DNA of 64,000 nt from Posidonia oceanica (GCA_037176725.1 JAZBRS010000074.1:61694001-61758000), one strand, 5' to 3'; numbered from the stretch's first letter, positions 22,531-35,742 are shown. Notes: generated by a model not told the origin, from the letters alone. Numbers and translations: made by a program.

Positions 22531-23399
22531 TCTCGCTCGCATATGTAGGAAGATGCATGCTTTGAATGCCTAAATGCCATGAATGCTTAATTACATGCTC
22601 AAATGTATGCTCTAAGTGCTAAGATGCGTGCAGGGGATTAAACATGCAATCTATGTGCTCAGTAGCGCTGCCAGTGTTCCGAACTGGGCGTGCCCTAGTT
22701 CGTAAGAACTCCAGACAGTAAGCATCACTACCTTAAATGCAATGCTGGCAAGAATCAAAATGTCGGGGAAAACCATGCAATGCACAGAACAATATGCAAA
22801 GGGGAAACGAAATAGGGGTGGAAAACAATGCAATGCAAGTGTACAACAAGCAAGAGGAATCAAAGCAAGGGCGATAAAGCCTAATCTACATGCACGAGAA
22901 AACAGATCGTGAAACGATGCATGCAGTGCAAATGGCAAGACAATGAGTGATATGTAGTGATTCAGGTGGGCATAACTTGAGGATCTGATATCTGATTTGA
23001 AATAACTTTGGTTAGAATGAAAGATCATTCAACTAGGAAGACCAGGATAGTTAGATCGTGAAGATCCAACAGTCCGATCAAAAGTTATTTAGGAATCAAG
23101 TTAGATGGCTCAAGGGCCAGAAAAGTTGGTCTAAATGGGGGTCAAAATGCAAAATGCCCCTATGTGTGTGCAATGCAGGGTGTCCTACATGCAATGAGGC
23201 TAATAGTGCTCAAAACAATGCAAAGGAGCTATATGAGATGGCATGAGGATGCTATGCTTGTAAGAAATGCAAATGCAAGGACTTAAGTGCAATTAAAATA
23301 ACTGCAGGGGCCTAAATACAATGTCATGGCAAAATACAATGCAACAAGGTAAAGGCATGATAAAAACTAATGCAACAATGTACAAGGCAAGCATGGGCA

Positions 23400-26161
23400 G
23401 AATGTGTAGACACCCCATTTTGACAGGGTTTTGTTGGAGAATTTCTGGAAGTTGGCTCAGAAGAAGGTGTGGCGAATCCATTTCAAAACGCTACCCAAAA
23501 CAACCCAATTCCATTTTCCAAACCTAATCCAACTCCCAACCCAAAATCAAACCCAAAATAAACCAAATCCCATTTCATAACCTCACCTAAGTCCTCAACC
23601 AAGCCCAAGCCCATTAGCATCCTAGCTACTGAGTGGCACGTCCAAGCGCCGCTTGCACAGGCGACTGAACCATGTCGCCAGCATTGGTGGCGACTGAGTT
23701 AGACGCCAAGTGTTGCGGCGACTGGACTGTAACTCAGTCCACTGCCCAGGCTTCCCTGCCATGGTCGCTGCCAGTCGTCGGCCTCCTGCCGGTCGTCCCC
23801 TCGCTACTTACTACCACACTACCTCCACGTGTTACATGCCAAGTGCCACCTACTCCCTGCCACCGGTCACCCTCTTTGTCGGCGGCCTTCCCGCCCTCAC
23901 AGCCTCTCACTGGCATGGCCGTCCACCTCCTCTGCCACTGACGACTTCGTCATCCCCTACCTGCAGCACACTTACTTCCTTGGCCTCCGGACCTCCTCAC
24001 AGCCCCTCACTGCGACCACCTCTATGCGTGTCAGCTCCTTCCATCCTCGGGCGTAGAGGAACCCAACGAATAAAACCCCCCTCTTGCCGCTAGAACCCAC
24101 TTCACCGTTCACAATTCACAAGCCATCCTCTCCATCTCCCTTGCTTCTAGAGCAGAGTCTAGAGAGCCTCCCCAGTCCACCCTTGTGTGATCCCTGCATT
24201 TCAAGAGCATTTCCAAGCCTCACCGCGCCACACCGCACCCTTCTTCCCCCACTTCGACGAGCACTCCAGCCATAGCCCGCCAACTCTGACCAAGCCACAA
24301 GAGGTAAGCCTCCAACTGCATTGTTAGTTTAAGGGTCCGGGAAGCTTCTCGGACCTCTGCTCTACATTCCTAGATAACTAGTTCATCTCCCGTGCCCTTG
24401 GCCGACCCAACGGCCTCGGACGTTTGCCAATGCTGGCAAGGTCCCAGTGGAGGTGGGACAGAGGCACGAGCCTCCCTCCTTGGCCTGGGGATGCTTCCTC
24501 GCATCCTCCTCCGCGCCCAAAAGCTTCACAACCCTCTCCTCGTGCGCTCGGCCGCCCTTGTGGCTGGAGCTCAATGGACGATGGCGGCGAAATGTGGCAG
24601 AGATGGGTGGGGCTCCTCGAGCCACCATTTTCCACACTAAAGGTGTGGTTGGGTTCGTGGGAACGTCGTCATGCTTCCCCAACCCTCGTCGGTATTTTAT
24701 GCTTCGCCACCGTGGCGAATTATGGCGTTGAAGTCCAGTGATCGGACTGCTAGGTCAGGCGCCGGCGTCACCGGTGACTAATCTGCAACACAACCTGCTT
24801 ACCGGCCCGACTTTGGGGTGCTGCTCCAACCACCTCAAGGTCCCATCTTGCTTGCTTAATATATGTTTGTGATCTCTGATGAATGGTCTATATGCCTATG
24901 TGAATGGTTCTCTATTTTGCTTGCTCATGAGTTCCAGATTTGGCTATGAAGTTGGCTGTCTGGGCAACTTTAGTTGCAGGCCTGCCGCCGGTCCAACTGG
25001 CGACTTGGCTGCAACTCGGGCCAGTTCTCCGGCCAACTTCCGGCCATTGTATCTTGTGACTCACACACCCATTTTGTTATCTGAATGCATGTTTTTGTTC
25101 TGTGTTGAGCCAACTTTAGCTCCACGAGATTTATTTCCAGTTCTACTGTGATTGTCTTGCTTGTTTTTGGCAAAGAAAGCCTCTGCTTGGGAGGTCTGTT
25201 AATGGTAGAGCCGCCTGATGTAGTGGCGACTGACCTTGGATGCCGCTCTCTGAGGTTGCTGGGTTGGTTGCTGCTGTCACCGGCGACCCACCTGCAGTCC
25301 AAGCAGTGGGCGAGTCGCTGGTTTTCCACCGTGTCGCTTTGCTTTTTGACTCCTTTTTATGCAGATCTTGTTGCTAAGCATGCAAGCTTTGATTCCCAAT
25401 TTTTGGCTTCCATTTCGTATCGTTTTTGCACCTTATTCGTGGTAGTAGCCACTGCTGTGTGGGGAGCTGGTTCTGCTGTCTGCCGCCTGCCTCACCGGTG
25501 ACTGGCACAGGCACCGGCCATACCGGCGACCATGCCCTGATCTAGATAGAGCACTGAGTTGCCGTTTTCATCGCCTTCCACTTGTTTCCTTTGACGCTTC
25601 TATTTTTAGTTTGCTCTCTTGTTGTTTATCACCACTTTGTAATGCCTCGATTTTGCTTAATTGTTTTTTAAACAAGGTTTTGCTAAGCTTCGCATGGTTT
25701 ATAAATTGCATCCTGCATACCGCTCTAGGGTGCATATAAACTGGCATTCATTTGCCAACATTTTGCCACACTGTAGTGGATCAGTTAGAAAGACCGATTC
25801 CTTGGGCGTGTCGAGGGCGCCTAACACCTTCTCTGCATGTAATAGGAGTCCTTACCCTTTCTCTAGACAGCATTGACTTTGTGTCATCCATTTGCATTGA
25901 TTTCCACATGCTTCTAAAATGCATACGTTTTCCTTACACGTTCTTTACATGGTTTTCCTAGTTTTCTCGTTTTAATAAATTAGGTGGCGACTCCCTTTCT
26001 TTTATTTTACTTTCCTTTTGCGTTCGTCTCTATTTTCTGGTGTTTTCGAGTCGAAAATCCCTCCTCGGATCCAACTGCTAATAGCAACCTAACTTCGGTT
26101 GGTGCACACGAGCTTTGGCATCGTGCATGGACATGCCGATTTTCAGGGTTACTACAGAATG
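23400..26161 (-). mobile_element. Nested solo LTR (23405-26156), antiparallel, target duplication GAATG
   Basis: On the plus strand it starts TGTAGACACCCCATTTTGACAGG and ends CAGGGTTACTACA, so on the minus strand it is a TGTAGTAACCCTG...GGGGTGTCTACA LTR of the same family, 2,752 bp. GAATG flanks it at 23400-23404 and 26157-26161. The conserved block (25783-25867, minus strand) and GAGTCGCCACC (25983-25993, minus strand) are present. The middle (23650-25530) is GC-rich and recurs with GGCGAC/ACCGGCGAC words. Open frames there, such as 23710-24093, look like compositional noise. Confidence 0.9.
25783..25867 (-). promoter_or_regulatory. Conserved LTR block, copy in the antiparallel solo LTR
   Basis: On the minus strand GGTAAGGACTCCTATTACAT, then GCAGAGAAGGTGTTAGGCGCC. 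It lies about 290 bp from the LTR start, as in the other copies. Confidence 0.5.
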
Positions 26162-26489
26162 CAACATTAATTAAACGACATGCATGCAGCAGAGCAAGAA
26201 AGGGACCTAAATGCAGTTTTGAAAACATATTGGACCTAAGTGCAATGCAGAGGAAACATGCGAACAAGCAACAGTTAGATTTTAGGACTAACATGCAATT
26301 AGACCTAACTATTGGGTTTTAATGCAATTGCAAAGTAGGATGTGAAAGCATGCAAGAATTAAACATTTGGACCTACATGCAATTTTGAAAACATGTAGGG
26401 TCTAGAATGCAAAGCTAAACTAGCATGCAAACAAGCAACAGTTTAAAATGTGGACTGATATGCAATTTTGAAAACTGTTGGACCTTAAA

Positions 26490-26960
26490 GCAATGCAATA
26501 TGATTAAAAAATGCAACTTAAATGATGTTTAAATGCATTATGAACTTAAATGCAAATAATACAAACCACAGGCGTTTACAGCAATGTAATATGGTTGAAA
26601 AAGTGATTTAAATGAGATGTTCAATGCAAACAGGACTAAAGTGCAAATAAACTTAATCACAGGACTAAAATGCAATGTAATATGGTTTAAAACATGCATT
26701 TAAATGACTGATGGATGCAGATTGGACTAAAATGCAATAAAACTAACTTGCAGGACTTTATTACAATGTAATAAGGTTTTAAAATTGCATTTAAATGACA
26801 GTTGAAAGCAAACTGGACCTAAATGTAATAATACAAACTTACAGGACTTTATTACAATGTAATAAGATTTCAGAATTGCATTTAAATGACAGTTGAAAGC
26901 AAACTGGATTTAAATGCAATAATTGAAACATGCAGAAGTTTTATGCAATGCAATATGATT
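26490..26960. repeat. About 90-bp tandem repeat inside the middle LTR
   Basis: TGATTAAA/TGGTTGAA/TGGTTTAA/AAGGTTTT/AAGATTT words recur at about 26501, 26592, 26683, 26774 and 26864, spacing 90-91 bp, preceded by (A)CAATG(T/C)AATA and followed by an ATTTAAATGA phrase. Equivalent to the repeat at 17380-18060. Confidence 0.75.
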
Positions 26961-28379
26961 CAAAACAACATTTAAATGATTTTCAATTGAAGTAGGACTG
27001 AAATGAAAATAAAACAAAATTAAGGAGTAAATTGCGATGCATGATTTAAAACAAAATTAAATGACTTAAATGAATGCATGAAGGACTTGTATGCAATAAA
27101 ATTTAAATGCTGGACTACAATGTAATGTAGTATGATTTTAAAACTCAATTAAATGATTTTCAATTGAAGCAGGACCTAAATGCAAAGAAAAGTAAATTTG
27201 CAGACTTAAATGCAATGCATGAAACGAACTTAAATCAAAACCATTTAAATCAAACAGCTATAGTGCTACAGTAGCCCTTGAGTTGCTGCAGACTGCGTCG
27301 GAGAAGACGATGCTGCCAGCGGCGATCCGGCAGGCTGGAGGCCAAGCGGCGGCATCCGGGAGCTGGAGGGAGTCTCCCCAGAGGTGTAGGTGACTTGAAC
27401 GGCACGTAGTGGTGGCGGAGTTGCCCTGTCGACGTTGGCGTACTGTTGCAGAGGAAGCTGCAGGTGGGCCGATCGCTGCAGGCTACGGCGGATTGCGGGC
27501 AACGTTGGACTCAGCTGTTGGAGCTCCAGCGGTGCTCTTGGAGTGGTCCAGAGGGTTGGAGCACAGCGGCGTGTAGCAGCAGCTGCTGGTCGGTGCTAGA
27601 GAAGACGACGACCGCGGTGGAGCACTAAAGCTATGCTACGGTCCTAAACTAGCAATTAAAGGGCTAGGAAGCTAAAGAGGCATGCAAGGAAGCTAGGGGT
27701 GATGTTCGTTACCTGTGCGAGGGCTAGGAGTGGTCTGTCAACCTCTATTGGGTGCGGTGGTAGAGTTGGAGGTTGCGGCGACGCTGCGGGCATCGGGAGG
27801 CACATGGCGCGATCGGAGCAGCTTGCAGGAGCTCTGAGGAAGGTCTAGAGCCAAATAGAAGCTCGATTGCTTGCACAGGATGCAAAATCGGAAATTGGGT
27901 CTCTCTAAGCTTTTTTCTTCTTTTCTGGGGGTGTAGCTCTCTCTGTGGGCTATGGCTCTCTCCATGGGTTGTAGAGGGTTGGTGGAGATGGAGGTGTGGT
28001 CTGGAGGTGATTGGGAGGCTGTGTTTGGATAATTTTTGGTTCTGGGCTATGTATGGAGGAAGGGGGAAAAAATGGGTTCTTTGGCTACTGTCTGTATGAG
28101 GATTGGTTCTGGGGGGAAAATGTGTTGCCTCTAGAATGTGTGTGCATGAGGAGATGGGTTTATTTGCTTGGGGTTGAAGGCCACAGAAGATAAGGGCAAG
28201 TGGTGTTGTGTTTTTTGGGCAGTGGATTGGCTATGGGTTGGCAGTGGATAGAGCTCTGTGTGAGTGGGAAATGAGGGGGGAAGTAAGTGTAGAGTGGATT
28301 GGTAGTAAGTGAGAAGAAGAAGGTGTGGAAGGTTGTGCATGGTGTGAAGGCCGTGAAGGTATTGTTTGCAGGTGGTTGA

Positions 28380-28700
28380 AGGTGGAGGAAAAGAAGAGGA
28401 GAAAGAAGAAAGGTTGGGCCTACAGATGAAAGGAAAAGAAAGAAAAAAAGAGAAAGGAGGAGAGGAGATGGGCTGGGCCTGGTGGAAGAGAAAGGAAAAA
28501 GAAGAAAAAGAAAGGAAGGAGTGAGTGGGCTTGGGCTGAAGTGGTTTTGGAGAAAAAAGAAAGAAAAGAAGGAGGAGGAGAAGAAGAAAAAGAAAGGAAA
28601 GAAGGAAAGAAAGAAAGAAAGAAAGAAGGGAAGATGAAAAAGGGAGAAAGAAGGTGGGCTAGGGCTTGGTTTTTTGTGAAGAAGAAAAAGGAGAAGAGAA
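28380..28700 (+). repeat. Purine-rich (AG) tract in the middle LTR
   Basis: Runs of GGAAAAGAAGAAAAAGAAAGG type, including a GAAA run near 28605-28625. It lies in the equivalent place to the tract at 11850-12140. Confidence 0.85.
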
Positions 28701-28913
28701 AGAAAAGAAAAGGATGGCTTGGGTTTGGTTTGTGCTTGTGTGGGTGTGACCTAGAGTTTCTAGGGTTTTATTAGGGCTTTAACCTAAGGTTTCTAGGGCT
28801 TTAACCTAGGGTTTAGATGTGGGTTTGGTTTAGAAAATGAGTGTGGTTTTGGGTTTGGTTTTAGTGTTTTGGAGAAAAGCACCAATTCAGCCTGTCAAAA
28901 TGGGGTGTCTACA

Positions 28914-29463
28914 GATGCCCCTCCCTAAGCGAGGTCAAGCGTAGCGAGACCGTGGCTCAGGGTTGACAAGACACCCCACCTAACACTGGTGAGAGCCAGA
29001 TGTTGCTGTTGGCGTGAGTCACTTATCTGGTGGATGCACCGAAAATCATGATTCGTTGCCGCATTGCGAATGCAAATGTAGATGCTAATGAAAAAACTGG
29101 TGTGCGATGCTAATGCTGATGTTGAACCAATATGTACAAGTGTTCGTTACACCAAGCCCCACAAAGGGAGGCACGGGCGACGCATGCATGTGCGGATGCT
29201 GTGTTGATGCATGTTAATGTGAAGTGATGCTAATGCAGCTATCTAACATGGGATGCTGGTGTAGTGCTATGTAATGCATGCTGGTGCGATGCGATGTAAG
29301 AGAGAGTAGAAAGTGTTATGATGTCACGTAACAAGTTGGCGGCTAGTCCAAACTTGCGCAAAAGTAGCTCCAAACAAGACTAACGTGCTTGCCATCTAGG
29401 CAGTGAGCGCTACCAGTCCAAGGGAGGCAAAAGGTCCTTGCGAGGTCGCGAGAAAGAGCAAAG
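28914..29463 (+). other. Leader of the second internal region
   Basis: GATGCCCCTCCCTAAGCGAGGTCAAG and the following 160 bp match the leader at 19514 (shared GTGGCTCAGGGTTGACAAGACACCCC and GAGAGCCAGATGTTGCTG). Near 29390-29430 it matches 20395-20430 (GGCAGTTAGGGCTGCCAGTCC versus GGCAGTGAGCGCTACCAGTCC), directly before the array. This shows that the giant array sits at the same place as array A does in the first internal region. Confidence 0.85.
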
Positions 29464-32400
29464 GCTTGTCCACAACCGAGGAAGCAAGCAGGCGAACTCT
29501 GACAGAGTCACGCAAAGGGCTTGTCCTCGACGAAGGAGCAAGCAGGTGGGACCTCGATAGGGTCATGTGAAGCGGCTCGTCCTCGACGAAGAAGCAAGCA
29601 GGCAGGACCCTGGCAAGGTCACGCGAAGTGGCTTGTCCTCGATGGGGGAGCAAGTAGGCGAGACCCAGGCAGGGTCGCACGAAGCAGCTTGTCCTCGACA
29701 GAGGAGCAAGCAGGAGGAACCTCAGTTGGGTTGTGCGAATTGGCTTGTCCTCGATGGAGGAGCAAGCAGGTGGGACCCTGACAGGGTCACGCGAAGCAGC
29801 TTCTCCTTGACGGAGGAGCAAGCGTCCGGACCCCGGCAGGGTCGCGCGAAGCGACTTGTCCACAACAGAGGAGCAAGCAGGCTGGACCCCGGCAAGGTCG
29901 TGCGAAGCAACTTGTCCTCGACAGAGGAGCAAGCAGGCGAGACCCCGGTAGGGTCAAGCGAAGTGGCTTGTCCTCGACGGAGGAGCAAGCAGGCAGGACC
30001 CCAGTAGGGTCGCGTGAAGTGGCTTGTCCTCGAGGAGGAGCAAGCAAGCGGGACCCCGGCAGGGTCGCACGAAGTGGCTTGTCTTCGACAGAGGAGCAAG
30101 TAGGCGGGACCCCGATAGGGTCACGTGAAGTAGCTTGTCCTCGATGGAGGAGCAAGTAGGCGGGACCCCGGCAGGGTCGCGCGAAGCAGCTTGTCCTCAA
30201 CGAAGGAGCAAGTAGGTGGGACCCCAGCAGGGTTGTGCGAAGCAACTTGTCCTCGATGGGGGAGCAAGCAGGCGGGACCCCGGCAGGGTCATGCGAAGCG
30301 GCTTGCCTCGACGGAGGAGCAAGCAGGTGAGACCCCGACAGGGTCACGCGAAGCAGCTCGTCCTCGATAGAGGAGCAAGTAGGCAGGACCCCGGGCAGGG
30401 TTGCGTGAAGCGGCTTGTCATTGAGGAGGAGCAAGCAGGCGGGACCCTGGCAGGGTCGCGTGAAGTGGCTTGTCCTCGACGGAGGAGCAAGTAGGTGGGA
30501 CCCCGGCAAGGTCGTGCGAAGGAACTTGTCCTTGATGGAGGAGCAAGCAGGTGGGGCCCGGCAAGGTCATGCGAAGCAGCTAGTCCTCAACGGAGGAGCA
30601 AGCAGGAGGGACCCCGGCAAGGTCACATGAAGCGGCATGTTCTCGACAGAGAAGCAAGCAGGTGTGACCCTACAGCAGGGTCGCGCGAAGCAGTTTGTCC
30701 TCGATGGAGGAGCAAGTAGGCAGGACCCCCCGGCAAGGTCACGCGAAGTGGCTTATCCTCGACGAAGGAGCAAGCAGGCAGGACCTTGGCAGGGTCGTGC
30801 GAAGCGGCTTGTCCTCGATGGAAGAGTAAGCAGGCGGGACCACAGTTGGGTCACGCGAAGCTGCTTGTCCTCAATGGAGGAGCAAACAGGCGGGACCCTG
30901 TCAAGGTCGTGCAAAGCGGCTTGTCCTCGATGGAGGAGCAAGCAGGTAGGACCCCCCGGAAGGGTCGCGCAAAGCGACTTGTCCTCGACGGACGAGCAAG
31001 CAGGCAGGACCCCGGTAGGGTCGTGAGGAGCGACTTGTCCTCGACGGAGGAGCAAGCAGGCAGGACCACGGTAGGGTCACGCGAAGCGGCTTGTCCTCGA
31101 TGGAGGAGCAAGCAGGCGGAACCCCGGCAGGGTCGCGCGAAGCAGCTTGTCCTTGACGGAGGAGCAAGCAGACGGGACCCCGGCAGGGTTGCGCGAAGCA
31201 GCTTGTTCTCGACGGAGGAGCAAGCAGGTAGGACCCTGGCAGGGTCGCATGAAGCAGTTCGTCCTCGAGGAGGAGCAAGCAGGCGAGACCCTGGTAGGGT
31301 CGCACGAAGTAGCTTGTCCTCGACGGACGAGCAAGTAGGCAGGACCCCGATAGGGTCGCACGAAGCAGCTTGTCCTCGACGGAGGAGCAAGTAGGTGGGA
31401 CCCCAATAGGGTCGCACGAAGCAGCTTGTCCTCGATGGAGGAGTATACAGGTGGGACCCCGGCAGGGTCGCGCGAAGCAGTTTGTCCTCAACGGAGGAGC
31501 AAGCAAGCGGGACCCCGGCAGGGTCGTGCGAAGCGACTTGTCCTCGATGGAGGAGCAAGCAGGCGGGACCTCAGCAGGGTCGTGCGAGGCATCTTGTCCT
31601 CGACGGAGGAGCAAGCAGGCAGGACCTCGGCAGGGTCTCGCGAGGTGGCTTGTCCTGGATGGAGGAGCAAGCAGGCAGGACCACGGCAGGGTTGCGCGAA
31701 GCGGCTTGTCCTCGAGGAGGAGAAAGCAGGCAGGACCCTGGCAGGGTCGGGCGATGTGGCTTGTCCTCGACGGAGGAGCAAGTAGGCGGGACCCCGGCAG
31801 GGTCAAGCAAAGCAACTTGTCCTTGATGGAGGAGCAAGTAGGTGGGGCCCCGGCAAGGTCGAACGAAGCAACTTGTCCTCAACGGAGGAGCAAGCAGGTG
31901 CGACACTGGCAAGGTCACACGAAGCAGCTTGTCCTCGACGGAGAAGAAAGCAGGCGTGACCCCACAGCAGGGTCGCGCGAAGCGGCTTGTCCTCGACGGA
32001 GCAAGCAGGCTGGACCCCCCGGCAAGGTTACGCGAAGCAGCTTGTCCTCGACGGAGGAGCAAGTAGGCAGGACCTTGGTAGGGTGGCGCGAAGTGGCTTG
32101 TCCTCGACGGAAGAGCAAGCAGGCAGGACCCCAGTTGGGTCGCGCGAAGTTGCTTGTCCTTGACGGAGGAGCAAGTAGGTGGGACCCCGGCAAGGTCATG
32201 TGAAGCAACTTGTCCTTGATGGAGGAGCAAGCAGATGGGGCCCCGGCAAGGTCATTCGAAGCAGCTTGTCCTCAACGGAGGAGCAAGCAGGAGGGACCCC
32301 GGCAAGGTCACATGAAGCGGCTTGTTCTCGACAGAGAAGCAAGCAGGTGTGACCCCACAGCAGGGTCGCGCGAAGCAGTTTGTCCTCGACGAAGGAGCAA

Positions 32401-35400
32401 GCAGGCAGGACCCCAGTAGGGTTGCGTGAAGCGGCTTGTCCTCGAGGAGGAGCAAGCAGGCGGGACCCCGGCAGGGTCGCACGAAGTGGCTTGTCTTCGA
32501 CGGAGGAGCAAGTAAGCGGGACCTCGATAGGGTCGCGCGAAGTAGCTTGTCCTCGATGGAGGAGCAAGTAGGCGGGACCCCGGCAGGGTCGCGCGAAGCA
32601 GCTTGTCCTCAACGAAGGAGCAAGTAGGTGGGACCCCAGCAGGGTTGTGCGAAGCAACTTGTCCTCGATGGAGGAGCAAGCAGGCGGGACCGCGGCAGGG
32701 TCATGCGAAGCGGCTTGCCTCGACGGAGGAGCAAGCAGGTGAGACCCCGACAGGGTCACGCGAAGCAGCTTGTCCTCGATAGAGGAGCAAGTAGGCAGGA
32801 CCCCGGGCAGGGTTGCGTGAAGCGGCTTGTCATTGAGGAGGAGCAAGCAGGCGGGACCCTAGCAGGGTCGCGTGAAGTGGCTTGTCCTCGACGGAGGAGC
32901 AAGTAGGTGGGACCCCGGCAAGGTCGTGTGAAGGAACTTGTCCTTGATGGAGGAGCAAGCAGGTGGGGCCCCGGCAAGGTCATGCGAAGCAGCTAGTCCT
33001 CAACGGAGGAGCAAGCAGGAGGGACCCCGGCAAGGTCACACGAAGCGACATGTTCTCGACAGAGAAGCAAGCAGGTGTGACCCCACAGCAGGGTCGCACG
33101 AAGCAGTTTGTCCTCGATGGAGGAGCAAGTAGGCAGGACCCCCCGGCAAGGTCACGCGAAGTGGCTTATCCTCGACGAAGGAGCAAGCAGGCAGGACCTT
33201 GGCAGGATCGTGCGAAGCGGCTTGTCCTCGATGGATGAGTAAGCAGGCGGGACCACAGTTGGGTCGCGCGAAGCTGCTTGTCCTCGATGGAGGAGCAAAC
33301 AGGCGGGACCCTGTCAAGGTCGTGCAAAGCGGCTTGTCCTCGATGGAGGAGCAAGCAGGCAGGACCCCCCGGAAGGGTCGCGCAAAGCGACTTGTCCTCG
33401 ACGGACGAGCAAGCAGGCAGGACCCCGGTAGGGTCGTGAGGAGCGACTTGTCCTCGACGGAGGAGCAAGCAGGCAGGACCACGGTAGGGTCACGCGAAGC
33501 GGCTTGTCCTCGATGGAGGAGCAAGCAGGCGGAACCCCGGCAGGGTCGCGCAAAGCAGCTTGTCCTTGACGGAGGAGCAAGCAGGCGGGACCCCGGCAGG
33601 GTTGCGCGAAGCAGCTTGTTCTCGACGGAGGAGCAAGCAGGTAGGACCCCGGCAGGGTCGCATGAAGCAGTTCGTCCTCGAGGAGGAGCAAGCAGGCGAG
33701 ACCCTGGTAGGGTCGCACGAAGTAGCTTGTCCTCGACGGAGGAGCAAGTAGGCAGGACCCCGATAGGGTCGCGCGAAGTAGCTTGTCCTCGACGGAGGAG
33801 CAAGTAGGTGGGACCCCAATAGGGTCGCACGAAGCAGCCTGTCCTCGATGGAGGAGTATGCAGGTGGGACCCCGGCAGGGTCACGCGAAGCAGTTTGTCC
33901 TCAATGGAGGAGCAAGCAAGCGGGACCCCGGCAGGGTCGTGCGAAGCGACTTGTCCTCGATAGAGGAGCAAGCAGGCGAGACCTCGGCAGGGTCGTGCGA
34001 GGCGTCTTGTCCTCGACGAAGGAGCAAGCAGGCGGGACCCCGACAGGGTCTCGCGAGGTTGCTTGTCCTCGATGGAGGAGCAAGCAGGCAGGACCCCGGC
34101 AGGGTTGCGCGAAGCGGCTTGTCCTCGAGGAGGAGAAAGCTGGCAGGACCTTGGCAGGGTCGGGCGATGTGGCTTGTCCTCGACGGAGGAGCAAGTAGGC
34201 GGGACCCGGCAAGGTCATGCAAAGCAACTTGTCCTTAATGGAGGAGCAAGTAGGTGGGGCCCCGGCAAGGTCGAACGAAGCAACTTGTCCTCAACGGAGG
34301 AGCAAGTAGGTGGGACACTGGCAGGGTCACACGAAGCAGCTTGTCCTCGACGGAGAAGAAAGCAGGCGTGACCCCACAGCAGGGTCACGCGAAGCAGCTT
34401 GTCCTCGACGGAGTAAGCAGGCAGGACCCCCCGGCAAGGTTACGCGAAGCAGCTTGTCCTCGACGGAGGAGCATGTAGGCAGGACCTTGGTAGGGTGGCG
34501 CGAAGTGGCTTGTCCTCGACGGAAGAGCAAGTAGGCAGGACCCTAGTTGGGTCGCGCGAAGTTGCTTGTCCTTGACGGAGGAGCAAGTAGGTGGGACCCC
34601 GGCAAGGTCATGCGAAGCAACTTGTCCTTGATGGAGGAGCAAGCAGATGGGGCCCCGGCAAGGTCATTCGAAGCAGCTTGTCCTCAACGGAGGAGCAAGC
34701 AGGAGGGACCCCAGCAAGGTCACATGAAGCGGCTTGTTCTCGACAGAGAAGCAAGCAGGTGTGACCCCACAGCAGGGTCGCGCGAAGCAGTTTGTCCTCG
34801 ACGGAGGAGCAAGTAGGCAGGACCCCCGGCAAGGTCACACGAAGTGGCTTATCCTCGACGAAGGAGCAAGCAGGCAGGACCTTGGCAGGGTCATGCGAAG
34901 CGGCTTGTCCTCGATGGAAGAGCAAGCTGGCGGGACCACAGTTGGGTCGCGCGAAGCTGCTTGTCCTCGACGGAGGAGCAAACAGGCGGGACCCTGTCAA
35001 GGTCGTGCAAAGCGGCTTGTCCTCGATGGAGGAGCAAGCAACCAGGACCCCCCGGAAGGGTCGTGCAAAGCGACTTGTCCTCGACGGACGAGCAAGCAGG
35101 CAGGACCCCAGTAGGGTCGCGCGGAGCGACTTGTCCTCGACAGAGGAGCAAGCAGGCAAGACCCCAGCAGAGTCACGCGAAGCGGCTTGTCCTCGATGGA
35201 GGAGCAAGCAGGCGGGACCCCGGCTGGGTCGCGCGAAGCGGCTTGTCCTTGACGGAGGAGCAAGCAGGCAGGACCCCGGTAGGGTCGCATGAAGCAGTTT
35301 GTCCTCGAGGAGGAGCAAGCAAGTGGGACCCCGGCAGGGTCGCACGAAGTGGCTTGTCCTCGACAGAGGAGCAAGTAGGCAGGACCTCAGTAGGGTCGTG

Positions 35401-35439
35401 CGAAGCAGCTTGTCCTGGACAGAGGAGCAAGTAGGTGGG
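29464..35439 (+). repeat. Array B, left part: 56-bp tandem repeat, about 107 units
   Basis: Typical unit: CTTGTCCTCGACGGAGGAGC, AAGCAGGCGGGACCCCGGCA, GGGTCGCGCGAAGCGG (56 bp). Units differ mainly at CpG positions (TCGACGG/TCGATGG/TCAACGG; GCGCG/GTGCG/ACGCG/GCACG) and in the short loop between GACC and GGTC. There is a higher-order period of about 2,412 bp. Minus- and plus-strand frames of 200-300 codons are open through it only because the unit lacks stops. I do not call them genes. Confidence 0.96.
29965..34789 (+). repeat. Two tandem copies of a 2,412-bp higher-order repeat in array B
   Basis: Unit variants recur in the same order about 2,412-2,413 bp apart. CTCAACGAAGGAGCAAGTAGG occurs at about 30195 and 32607, and GGCGGGACCACAGTTGGGTC at about 30833 and 33246. 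Copy 1 is about 29965-32376 and copy 2 about 32377-34789, each near 43 units. A truncated third copy follows (ACCACAGTTGGG again at about 34930, only 1,683 bp later), implying loss of about 13 units. Confidence 0.88.
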
Positions 35440-35742
35440 TGTAGCGATCCCGATCGGAATCAGGCTCGCTATTTAGCGGCGATTGGATCCGAGGAAGAGG
35501 CTCGACTCGAAAACACTTAAAATCGAGGAGAAAAGAGAAAGATAAGATAAATCAGAGTCGCCACCATGTCTATTAACGGGAGACAAGGAAAACCGGGGGA
35601 AATACGTGAATTAACACGCAAAACCAAGCAAGGAATGCAAAGCAAAGCAAAGCAATGCAAAGGAAACAAATGCAAATACATGCAAATGAGATGACTCTAG
35701 CCTAGGATAAGGGCAGTACGGTCATTGCGGGCCAAAAGACAG

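Larger units (their letters stand above)
22158..28913 (+). repeat. Middle LTR of the chain, split by a nested solo LTR
   Basis: Begins TGTAGTAACCCTG and ends GGGGTGTCTACA. The segments 22158-23404 and 26162-28913 join into one LTR of about 4.0 kb once the nested LTR and one target-duplication copy are removed. It carries GAGTCGCCACC at 22312-22322, the conserved block at 22456-22530, the AT-rich 90-bp repeat (26490-27240), a GC-rich part (27250-27900), an AG-rich tract (28380-28700) and TAGGGTTT-like words near the end. Internal sequence lies on both sides, so it acts as 3' LTR to the left region and 5' LTR to the right one. Confidence 0.85.

Noticed and set aside
23672..25501. Host gene exons in the GC-rich part of the nested LTR
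   Set aside because: Open frames overlap in several phases and lack recognisable domains. The whole stretch lies between the LTR ends with GAATG duplications.
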